NCBI GenBank assembly: GCA_016762975.1 | Contig: JAESUV010000061.1 | Span: forward strand, 1 to 5,707 | Direction of reading: 5' to 3' | Source of the DNA: Gammaproteobacteria bacterium | Lineage (GTDB): Bacteria > Pseudomonadota > Gammaproteobacteria > Pseudomonadales > Pseudohongiellaceae | DNA length: 5,707 nt | Shown here: positions 1 through 5,323 of the stretch, one piece after another | How positions within the stretch are numbered: position 1 is the stretch's first letter | Layout: each line of letters begins with the position of its first letter | Notes under the pieces: model-generated | The model's database searches: none | The model's input: the letters and a program-made list of their open reading frames with translations, nothing else | What the model was told of the DNA's origin: nothing | Translations under genes and position numbers: made by a program

Positions 1-635
1 CCGTTTTTGAAAATCTTTACGACAGTTATCGCACTGCCACGCTGAATAGTGTTCAGGAATTTTCCGTGGGAAACAAGACAATCGGCTATATACGGTTCTG
101 GGGGCTTTCGCGCAGCACATCAGACCTGTTCACACTAGAACGTACAATGCGGAAATTCAGAGACAGTGATGGCCTGATAATCGACCTACGAAATTCTTAC
201 GGTTTCCTAAGCTCTAAGCACTTGGAACTGTTCGTTCGAAACGGAAGGGGGAATTTTGAGGTGTCAGATACCACGAATCAGCACGCAGCAATTGCACAGG
301 ATTTCTCCGCTAATGCAGCGCGGACATTTACGCGGCCGATCGTCGTTTTGGTAAATTCAAAGACTCGCGGCGGGACAGAGTTGTTTGCACATGGACTCGC
401 AAAGCCGGGCAGGATAACAACACTTGGCGAGAGAACTGCAGGAAAAATTGGAAGCTACTCACTCAGCGAAAATACTATTCAGTATACACCCGCAGATCAA
501 ACTTTAATTGATGGCCAGCGCTTCGAATCAGTGGGGGTCGTGCCTGACGATCCTATCCCCTTTCCTTTCGCTCAAAGTCGTCGTAGTGACCCACAATTTG
601 AAACTACCGTAGATATTCTGTTGGGAAGAATCTAA
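1..635 (+). CDS. S41 family peptidase-like protein, C-terminal part (5' end outside window), probably catalytically altered
   Basis: The frame is open from base 3 to the TAA at 633-635, so the GTG at 66 is an internal Val codon and the true start lies upstream; about 210 residues are visible. Marks of the C-terminal processing protease (S41) domain appear in order: GYIRF, a strand ending in GLIIDLRN, PIVVLVNS followed by TRGGTE, then GERTAGK, and a late GVVPDDPIPF like the usual 'G(I/V)xPD' end. S41 enzymes use a Ser-Lys dyad, with Ser three residues before the Glu of the S-x-x-E block and Lys 25 residues after Ser. Here the Lys is present (codon 444-446) but the Ser position is Gly (GGC, 369-371). 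The usual DLRxNPGG loop is also changed to DLRNSYGF. It could be a pseudoprotease or a binding protein. Any signal peptide or PDZ domain would lie outside the window. Fold assignment is firm; activity is doubtful. Confidence 0.8.
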   Translation, partial: VFENLYDSYRTATLNSVQEFSVGNKTIGYIRFWGLSRSTSDLFTLERTMRKFRDSDGLIIDLRNSYGFLSSKHLELFVRNGRGNFEVSDTTNQHAAIAQDFSANAARTFTRPIVVLVNSKTRGGTELFAHGLAKPGRITTLGERTAGKIGSYSLSENTIQYTPADQTLIDGQRFESVGVVPDDPIPFPFAQSRRSDPQFETTVDILLGRI

Positions 636-650
636 AATTATTCAGCCAAA

Positions 651-1430
651 CTATTCATCCAAATTATTCAGCTCTGCTTCAACGTCACTAGCTTCCCAAG
701 CCAAGCTGTGGTGATCGAACCCGCTTTCAATCGTAGGCTTGACGATTCGGAAGTAAGGAGAAAGATCAAAATCTCTGGGTGTAAAGTGTGTAAAATGCGG
801 CTTGTACAAGAGTCGCACCTCTTCCACTTCGCCACTCTGCCCACCCTCTGAATTGCGCCGCGGCAGAATCGGATAGTTTATCGATTGAAAAGACTCCGCG
901 ATCAATGTCGAACATATCGCCTTAGTCGGTTCACCGCTGCCTAGACTTAGCAGGGAACGGCGGTAACGATTGGGAACCGCTGGTTTCTGAATAACGTAGC
1001 GAATCAAGTCAACCACATTCTTTAAATCATACTGATGACCAATTCGCTGCTGAGCAAATTCCACCAGTTCGCCAGCCTCTTCATCGCTCAAGTTAACCGG
1101 CCTACATATTCGCAGATTAAAACTCGCGTAGTGATCCAAGTTAGTTAAATGCACACCATTTTTGAGATCAGCTTCTAAGAGATTAAGCTGGGAACTATCC
1201 GCCCCTTTCTCGCCCACATAGAGGCAGGCATGAGACCAAGTGGATTGCGTGAGGTATTTGATTGCCGTGCTGATACGGGTATTCCCATCCACCAATACAA
1301 TGTCACCCTTCTCCAGAGTCATCGCAACATCAGCTATCGCGACTGTATCCAGCCTCTGGTAACCCGGCAGATCTTTACTGAGAAACGCCGCGAGACGCTC
1401 ACCGATAGCGCGCTTTAAAGAGTTAAACAT
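651..1430 (-). CDS. YiiX/YebB-like permuted NlpC/P60 cysteine hydrolase
   Basis: The product has 259 residues and resembles the circularly permuted papain-like (NlpC/P60, YiiX/YebB, DUF830-type) hydrolases. In these the catalytic His is N-terminal and the Cys C-terminal. Visible marks are KGDIVLVDG (41-49), the His block WSHACLYVGE (His67), a downstream acidic residue in LLEAD (Glu86), and the Cys block KAICSTLIAESF (Cys173). The family is thought to act on amide, peptide or lipid-acyl bonds; the substrate here is unknown. An approximately 85-residue tail follows the Cys, with the block FTPRDFDLSPYF and an acidic end. No signal peptide or membrane segment is evident; the N-terminus (LKRAIGERLAAFL) could form an amphipathic helix. 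The ATG at 1430 is supported by AAAGG five bases upstream (1436-1440). The gene converges on the S41-like gene with 15 bp between stops and diverges from the aldehyde dehydrogenase gene. Confidence 0.8.
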   Translation of the reverse strand: MFNSLKRAIGERLAAFLSKDLPGYQRLDTVAIADVAMTLEKGDIVLVDGNTRISTAIKYLTQSTWSHACLYVGEKGADSSQLNLLEADLKNGVHLTNLDHYASFNLRICRPVNLSDEEAGELVEFAQQRIGHQYDLKNVVDLIRYVIQKPAVPNRYRRSLLSLGSGEPTKAICSTLIAESFQSINYPILPRRNSEGGQSGEVEEVRLLYKPHFTHFTPRDFDLSPYFRIVKPTIESGFDHHSLAWEASDVEAELNNLDE

Positions 1431-1435
1431 GTAGA

Positions 1436-1440
1436 CCTTT
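1436..1440 (-). promoter_or_regulatory. Ribosome binding site of the YiiX/YebB-like gene
   Basis: On the minus strand AAAGG lies five bases before the ATG at 1430. It supports that start for the 259-residue product. Confidence 0.55.
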
Positions 1441-1463
1441 ATACACAGTATTGTCGCTCGATT

Positions 1464-1496
1464 GGCTCTTTTGGAGCCCAGAAAATCAGGTATACT
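1464..1496 (+). promoter_or_regulatory. Candidate promoter/operator region upstream of the aldehyde dehydrogenase gene
   Basis: In the divergent intergenic region a perfect 5-bp inverted repeat, GGCTC (1464-1468) and GAGCC (1474-1478), is separated by TTTTG. Twelve bases after it comes TATACT (1491-1496), a close match to a sigma-70 -10 hexamer. The repeat covers the place where a -35 box would sit, and no good -35 is visible at 16-18 bp spacing. This is compatible with an activator- or repressor-controlled promoter giving a leader of roughly 100 nt before the ATG at 1601. No T-run follows the repeat on either strand, so it is not a typical terminator. The role is inferred from position and sequence only. 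Confidence 0.25.
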
Positions 1497-1588
1497 AGCT
1501 CAGCCCGTATCGGCACCACGTCAAATACCACGGTTGATACTAGGACCGAATAGAACAACTGAATAAACGTTAGTGTAATCGAATCGAC

Positions 1589-1593
1589 AGGAG
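1589..1593 (+). promoter_or_regulatory. Ribosome binding site of the aldehyde dehydrogenase gene
   Basis: AGGAG lies seven bases before the ATG at 1601. It fixes the start of the 474-residue product, whose N-terminus aligns with the usual 'FINGEW' opening of the family. Confidence 0.75.
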
Positions 1594-1600
1594 TAGGAAA

Positions 1601-3025
1601 ATGACCAAGGCATATAACAAATTCTTCATTAACGGCGAATGGGTGGAGCCTTCAGGCCGCTCAACTCTTGACGTAATCAATCCGGCGACAGAAGAAGCAT
1701 TTGCAACCATCAAATTGGGCACTGCAGATGACGTTGATGCCGCAGCAAAGGCTGCGAGAGCCGCCTTCCCCGCTTGGTCACAATCTACCATCGAAGAGCG
1801 CAAAGCTGTTATAGGCAATATCATCGCAGGCATGAAAGCACGAGGCGACGAGATTGCCACAGCTATTTCGAATGAAATGGGCGCACCAATGGGCCTTGCT
1901 AAGACTGCCCAACTAGGCAGCGGCATGGGGCACTTTGCGAATATTTTAGGCATCCTAGACAGTTACGAATTCGAAGAAGTACGCGGTAGCACAAAAATCG
2001 TAAAGGAAGCAGCAGGCGTCTGCGGATTGATAACCCCGTGGAATTGGCCACTGAACCAAATCGCCTGCAAGGTTGCACCGGCGATTGCAGCGGGTTGCAC
2101 GATTGTATTGAAGCCCAGCGAGATAGCACCATTGAGCGCCTACATCCTAACTGAGATCATTGCGGAATCCGGCTTGCCCGCCGGCGTATTTAATCTAGTA
2201 AACGGCGATGGACCGACTGTGGGCGCAGCAATCTCTTCCCACCCAGAGATAGATGTAGTTTCCTTCACCGGCTCCACTCGCGCCGGTCAAGAGGTTGCCA
2301 AAGCTGCGGCTGACAGCATCAAACGCGTGACACAAGAACTCGGCGGCAAATCTGCGAACATCATTCTTGACGATGCCGATCTGGCGAAAGCTGTAGCCGG
2401 TGGTGTAATTAGCTGTTTCGGTAACAGCGGCCAGTCCTGCAATGCACCGACTCGCATGTTAGTGCCTAAGGCTAAAATGGCTGAAGCTATTGAGATTGCT
2501 AAGGCAGCAGCGGCAAAAGCAACTGTTGGCGACCCATCCGACGAGAAGACAAGGCTTGGCCCCGTTGTGAGTGAACTGCAATTCAATAAGATCACCGCCT
2601 TGATAGAGAAAGGTATCGCGGAGGGAGCCGAACTAATCGTTGGTGGCCCAGGTCGTCCCGAAGGCATCGACAAGGGCTATTTCATTCAGCCCACCGTATT
2701 CGCCAATGTAACGAATGATATGACGATCGCCAGAGAAGAAATTTTTGGACCGGTACTATCTATCCTCGGCTATGAAGATGATGAAGATGCCGTCCGCATA
2801 GCAAACGATACAGAGTATGGCCTCTCCGGCTATGTATCGGGAGAACCTGCCCATGCAGAGAAGATAGCGAGACAAATTAGAACTGGCATGGTTCACATTA
2901 ACGGTGCTGGCCCGGATTTTTCTTCTCCTTTCGGAGGTTATAAGAAATCTGGCAATGGACGTGAGTGGGGCGTAGAAGGCTTCGAAGAATTTTTAGAAAC
3001 CAAAGCCATGCTCGGCGCAGCCTAA
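1601..3025 (+). CDS. NAD(P)-dependent aldehyde dehydrogenase
   Basis: This is a full-length (474-residue) ALDH-superfamily enzyme, oxidising an aldehyde to its carboxylate with NAD(P)+ in the cytosol. It opens with FINGEW (8-13) and INPAT (26-30). All key residues are visible: the oxyanion Asn148 in TPWNWP, the cofactor-binding Lys171 in LKPSE, the Rossmann loop FTGSTRAG (222-229), the general base Glu246 in TQELGGK, and the nucleophile Cys280 in NSGQSC. EIFGPV (380-385) and the C-terminal SPFGGYKKSG (442-451) complete the pattern. The sequence does not identify the natural substrate; Asn following the catalytic Cys and Ala164 to Gly165 in AAGC are unremarkable. A good Shine-Dalgarno (AGGAG) precedes it. 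It appears to lead a plus-strand operon: the VOC gene starts 12 bp after its stop and the HIT gene follows. Family call is near certain; substrate unknown. Confidence 0.96.
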   Translation: MTKAYNKFFINGEWVEPSGRSTLDVINPATEEAFATIKLGTADDVDAAAKAARAAFPAWSQSTIEERKAVIGNIIAGMKARGDEIATAISNEMGAPMGLAKTAQLGSGMGHFANILGILDSYEFEEVRGSTKIVKEAAGVCGLITPWNWPLNQIACKVAPAIAAGCTIVLKPSEIAPLSAYILTEIIAESGLPAGVFNLVNGDGPTVGAAISSHPEIDVVSFTGSTRAGQEVAKAAADSIKRVTQELGGKSANIILDDADLAKAVAGGVISCFGNSGQSCNAPTRMLVPKAKMAEAIEIAKAAAAKATVGDPSDEKTRLGPVVSELQFNKITALIEKGIAEGAELIVGGPGRPEGIDKGYFIQPTVFANVTNDMTIAREEIFGPVLSILGYEDDEDAVRIANDTEYGLSGYVSGEPAHAEKIARQIRTGMVHINGAGPDFSSPFGGYKKSGNGREWGVEGFEEFLETKAMLGAA

Positions 3026-3037
3026 AAAGGTAGTTCT

Positions 3038-3442
3038 ATGTCCATTGATATAAAAAAAGCAGCTATCGATATAGGCATCGTCACAAAAGATATCGATGCG
3101 ATGATGACGTTCTATGGCGAGACACTCGGGCTGGAGCTTGAAGGTTCTATTCCAATGCCAGGTGGCGGCACCATGAATCGCTTCAAAGTTGGCGATAGCG
3201 TGATCAAAGTCATCGAACTTGATCCCGCTGCGCCAGCTGACGCAGCCCCAGGCGGAATTCGTGGAGCGGCCGGCTATCGCTACTGGACCATTACTGTCGG
3301 CAACTTAGTAGCGAGCGTTGATAAGGCTATCGCGGCTGGAGCGAAGATAGTGGTACCCGCCAAGGTCGTACGCGAGGGCACCACTATAGCCATTATTGCT
3401 GATCCCGATGGCAATTGGGTAGAGCTGCTAGAACTGTCTTAG
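3038..3442 (+). CDS. VOC-superfamily (glyoxalase/bleomycin-resistance/dioxygenase fold) protein
   Basis: The 134-residue product has the two beta-alpha-beta-beta-beta modules of a VOC protein: module 1 about residues 8-62 (DIGIVTKDI, then FYGETLGLEL) and module 2 about 80-132, ending in DPDGNWVELLE. Aligned by eye with E. coli glyoxalase I, whose metal ligands are His5, Glu56, His74 and Glu122, the equivalent positions are Asp11, Glu60, Tyr82 and Glu129. Both Glu are kept and both His are replaced, so it is unlikely to be a standard Ni/Zn glyoxalase I. It may bind metal differently or act without it. It has AAGG seven bases before the ATG and lies 12 bp after the aldehyde dehydrogenase stop, so co-transcription is likely. 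A role with the aldehyde dehydrogenase substrate is possible but only inferred from context. No signal peptide is seen. Confidence 0.88.
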   Translation: MSIDIKKAAIDIGIVTKDIDAMMTFYGETLGLELEGSIPMPGGGTMNRFKVGDSVIKVIELDPAAPADAAPGGIRGAAGYRYWTITVGNLVASVDKAIAAGAKIVVPAKVVREGTTIAIIADPDGNWVELLELS

Positions 3443-3456
3443 TCGGCGAGATCAAG

Positions 3457-3906
3457 ATGCCCACACTAATTCACGAGCGCGTAAGAAAGTGCCAAGTTGG
3501 CGAGTATCCTAAGGCAATCTGCCGATTAAGTTCGGGCTGGGTAGTTCTGGGAGATGTGCAATTCCTGCGTGGCTATAGCCTGCTACTACCCGACCCTGTA
3601 GTACCCCACCTCAATGCGATGGATGCTGAAGCAAGAAAGCGTTTTCTAACTGAGATGTCAGTGGTTGGTGATGTCATCTTGGAGGTCACTGGGGCCGTTC
3701 GGATCAACTACGAAATGCTCGGTAACGTAGAACCCGCGCTACACGCGCATATCTTCCCGCGATTCGAAGATGAAGCTGATGAACTTAGACTGAAGCCGGT
3801 GTGGCTCTATGACTGGGACAATGCACCTGCATTCGATGCGAGTCGCGATCGAGACATAATGCTGGCTATCGCAGAAGGCTTAGATCGGCGTGGTTTAGTC
3901 GTCTAG
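3457..3906 (+). CDS. HIT-family protein (histidine triad nucleotide hydrolase/transferase-like)
   Basis: The 149-residue product carries a HIT-type block near residues 90-103: NVEPALHAHIFPRF. HIT proteins hydrolyse or transfer nucleotidyl groups (Ap4A, AMP-lysine or similar) through the middle His of H-x-H-x-H. Here the nucleophile His96 and third His98 are present, and the first His position is Ala94; the following PR (101-102) fits the family. The earlier GDVQFLRGYSLLLP (32-45) resembles the HIT strand region. The frame stays open to a TTG at 3415 inside the VOC gene, but ATG 3457 is preferred because it avoids overlap, is a standard start and begins 14 bp after the VOC stop. The upstream Shine-Dalgarno is weak, so translation may depend on coupling to the VOC gene. 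Substrate cannot be told from sequence. Confidence 0.82.
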   Translation: MPTLIHERVRKCQVGEYPKAICRLSSGWVVLGDVQFLRGYSLLLPDPVVPHLNAMDAEARKRFLTEMSVVGDVILEVTGAVRINYEMLGNVEPALHAHIFPRFEDEADELRLKPVWLYDWDNAPAFDASRDRDIMLAIAEGLDRRGLVV

Positions 3907-3933
3907 TCATCTGCAGAATTAAAAGTCGTGCAT

Positions 3934-3963
3934 GAAAAAGGAGGCTCTAGAGCCCCCTTCTTC
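3934..3963. terminator. Bidirectional rho-independent terminator between convergent operons
   Basis: A 30-base inverted repeat is centred on the perfect palindrome GGCTCTAGAGCC (3943-3954). Arms extend outward with only two A-C mismatches (3942/3955 and 3937/3960). Read on the minus strand the stem ends in a run of five T (complement of 3935-3939), a classical terminator for the DUF6265-like gene. On the plus strand the stem follows an A-run and ends in a less T-rich CCTTCTTC, so it should also serve the HIT gene. It sits 27 bp after the HIT stop and 44 bp from the stop of the opposing gene. Confidence 0.75.
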
Positions 3964-4007
3964 GAAAACGAATCAATGCGCTCTCTTCTAGAACTGCTAC
4001 TGTCGAC

Positions 4008-4505
4008 CTACTTCCAGATACTGCGAGACTTCAAGGAAATATTGAACACCGGACTATCGGGATTCTCGACATGAATGATAAAAGTATCAGCGTCGGGGTG
4101 ACTATAGCCTAGGCCTGCCATGCCACCCTCTGATGTCGCCTTAAACTTCACACTGTTTTCCGTGATCTCAACCAATTCCATTTCCTGCGGGCCATCGGTG
4201 CGCGCAACCATGCCCGGATCCCACTGCTGAATGTGCAGTACCAAAGAGCCGTCTACTTCTTCAATTGTAATCATCTCAAACATGCTGGTTGCATCATCGC
4301 CGGTCATTCTTACCATGGCGGCAATTGAACCCGCCTCCCCCATGATCCAATTCTCTTCCAGCTGATTAGGGCCTAGATTGCCGGCCCAATTTCCAGTCAT
4401 CCAGGCTATGTCTGCCACTGTCGCTGGCGGACCCGCAAAGCTAGAGCCAGAAAATACAGCGAGGCCAAGTAAGGTCAGTGTCGTGGTCAATTTTCTAATA
4501 TTCAT
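4008..4505 (-). CDS. Exported DUF6265-like protein of unknown function
   Basis: The product of 165 residues begins with a clear Sec signal peptide: basic NIRK, a hydrophobic LTLLGLAVF stretch, and likely cleavage after SSFA (residue 24). The mature part has the pattern I associate with DUF6265-type proteins: WMTGNW (35-40), EENW (50-53), a Gly-rich turn followed by AAMVRM (62-67), FEMITIEE (76-83), and a C-terminal HVENPD. This pattern suggests a small beta-rich, possibly lipocalin-like fold; no catalytic motif is evident and no function is known. There is only one Cys-free mature chain and no lipobox, so it should be periplasmic. The start at 4505 is chosen over an in-frame ATG at 4517 because GGAG sits six bases before it, while nothing precedes 4517. 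It is the last gene of the minus-strand cluster, 58 bp after the hydrolase stop. Confidence 0.75.
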   Translation of the reverse strand: MNIRKLTTTLTLLGLAVFSGSSFAGPPATVADIAWMTGNWAGNLGPNQLEENWIMGEAGSIAAMVRMTGDDATSMFEMITIEEVDGSLVLHIQQWDPGMVARTDGPQEMELVEITENSVKFKATSEGGMAGLGYSHPDADTFIIHVENPDSPVFNISLKSRSIWK

Positions 4506-4511
4506 ATTGTG

Positions 4512-4515
4512 CTCC
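4512..4515 (-). promoter_or_regulatory. Ribosome binding site deciding the start of the DUF6265-like gene
   Basis: On the minus strand GGAG lies six bases before the ATG at 4505. It overlaps the alternative ATG at 4517, which has no Shine-Dalgarno of its own, so the shorter product with the proper signal peptide is preferred. Confidence 0.65.
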
Positions 4516-4563
4516 ATGAATTGATTTGTAGGTTATATCTGAATAGCTCTAACTTCTCTTTGA

Positions 4564-5301
4564 CTAATATTTCACTTTAATGAATGGATTACGTTGTATT
4601 TCTTCTAACCAACTTTCCAGCGAGCCCCATTCCATTCTAAACATATGCGGTGCGCCGCCAAGCACATCCGCATTCAGGACAACACCTGCCTCCGTTAGGC
4701 TAGCGACTGTCTCGTCGAAGCGATCCGCCCAATCTAATTGATCGCTGCCGCCGATGCGCAGATAAACAGGAAAACCATTTAGGGCTTCATTATCTGTGTC
4801 CGCGCTGGATATTGCCGGGACCGCTGCCACTCCGAAATAGTTTTGCGGGTTACGGCGCGCAATTTCCAATGCCGACATTCCTCCGTTTGACACACCCGCC
4901 AACAACACCTTGCCTGCAGCAACATCGTCTCGCTTCTGCAGCTCATTTATCAACTCTACAATGAGTGCATTGTTCGCCCTGCCTCGAAAGGAACGATTGT
5001 TTGGCGAAATAGGTACCGCAACCATCCACCCTCTCTGTGCAAACCCGCTGCCCAGCCAACGCGAGGTATCTTGTGATATCGATGCGTTTCCCGGCCCGCC
5101 ACCCATAATAATGACTAAGGGGCGTTGTTGAATGCCTGCGTTTTCTGCAGCAACTATAAAGACATTCAACACCGTGCCGTCTTGCAATGTTATGCGTTCT
5201 TGAGCTTGCATTGTCATGGGGAGCAAAGCGCAACAGAAAATAAACAACGTTGTTAGCTTTCTCAACTTTCTCAACTTTCTCAACTTTCTCAACTTTTTCA
5301 T
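4564..5301 (-). CDS. Exported alpha/beta hydrolase (serine esterase-like)
   Basis: The 245-residue product starts with an unusual signal peptide: MKK followed by four LRK-type repeats, giving about ten Lys/Arg in 15 residues, then the hydrophobic TLFIFCCALLPM, with cleavage probably near MQAQ (31-34). No lipobox is present despite the two Cys. The mature part is an alpha/beta hydrolase: oxyanion-type loop MGGGPG (66-71), nucleophile elbow GVSNGG with Ser138, acid Asp187 in GGSDQLD (Asp190 is an alternative), and His219 in GAPHMF. Family members hydrolyse esters, peptides or polyesters; the substrate is unknown, and export suggests a periplasmic or external one. The frame continues upstream to 5394, but ATG 5301 has a perfect AGGAGG six bases before it, begins a signal peptide, and avoids overlap with the SDR gene, which stops 22 bp upstream. 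Confidence 0.85.
   Translation of the reverse strand: MKKLRKLRKLRKLRKLTTLFIFCCALLPMTMQAQERITLQDGTVLNVFIVAAENAGIQQRPLVIIMGGGPGNASISQDTSRWLGSGFAQRGWMVAVPISPNNRSFRGRANNALIVELINELQKRDDVAAGKVLLAGVSNGGMSALEIARRNPQNYFGVAAVPAISSADTDNEALNGFPVYLRIGGSDQLDWADRFDETVASLTEAGVVLNADVLGGAPHMFRMEWGSLESWLEEIQRNPFIKVKY
5261..5296 (-). repeat. Four perfect 9-bp tandem repeats inside the hydrolase signal peptide
   Basis: The unit, CTCAACTTT on the plus strand, is repeated four times without error and a degenerate fifth copy adjoins at 5252-5260. On the minus strand it reads AAGTTGAGA in the gene's frame, coding Lys-Leu-Arg, so gain or loss of a unit changes the protein by three residues without shifting the frame. 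It begins directly after the first two codons of the hydrolase. Confidence 0.95.
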
Positions 5302-5307
5302 CCTCAG

Positions 5308-5313
5308 CCTCCT
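5308..5313 (-). promoter_or_regulatory. Strong ribosome binding site of the alpha/beta hydrolase gene
   Basis: A perfect AGGAGG on the minus strand lies six bases before the ATG at 5301. It decides this start over upstream in-frame starts that would overlap the SDR gene. Confidence 0.85.
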
Positions 5314-5323
5314 GATTTCTAGA

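Noticed and set aside
66..68. GTG at 66 as the start of the S41-like gene
   Set aside because: The same frame is open to the window edge and no Shine-Dalgarno precedes the GTG. The codon is better read as internal Val in a 5'-truncated gene.
1230..1418. 62-residue plus-strand open frame
   Set aside because: It lies wholly within the YiiX/YebB-like gene on the other strand, has no recognisable motif, and is a shadow frame.
1464..1478. Inverted repeat as a rho-independent terminator
   Set aside because: The stem is only 5 bp and no T-run follows on either strand. Both flanking genes point away from it.
1899..2673. Minus-strand open frames inside the aldehyde dehydrogenase gene
   Set aside because: They are antisense to a fully conserved enzyme and have no motifs of their own; shadows of its codon pattern.
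3415..3417. TTG at 3415 as the start of the HIT gene
   Set aside because: It would overlap the VOC gene by 28 bases and use a rare start. The ATG at 3457 follows the VOC stop by 14 bp and starts just before the conserved region.
3938..4074. AAGGAGG at 3938-3944 followed by a 32-codon frame starting at ATG 3976
   Set aside because: The Shine-Dalgarno-like bases are part of the terminator stem, lie about 31 bases from the ATG, and the frame runs antisense into the DUF6265-like gene.
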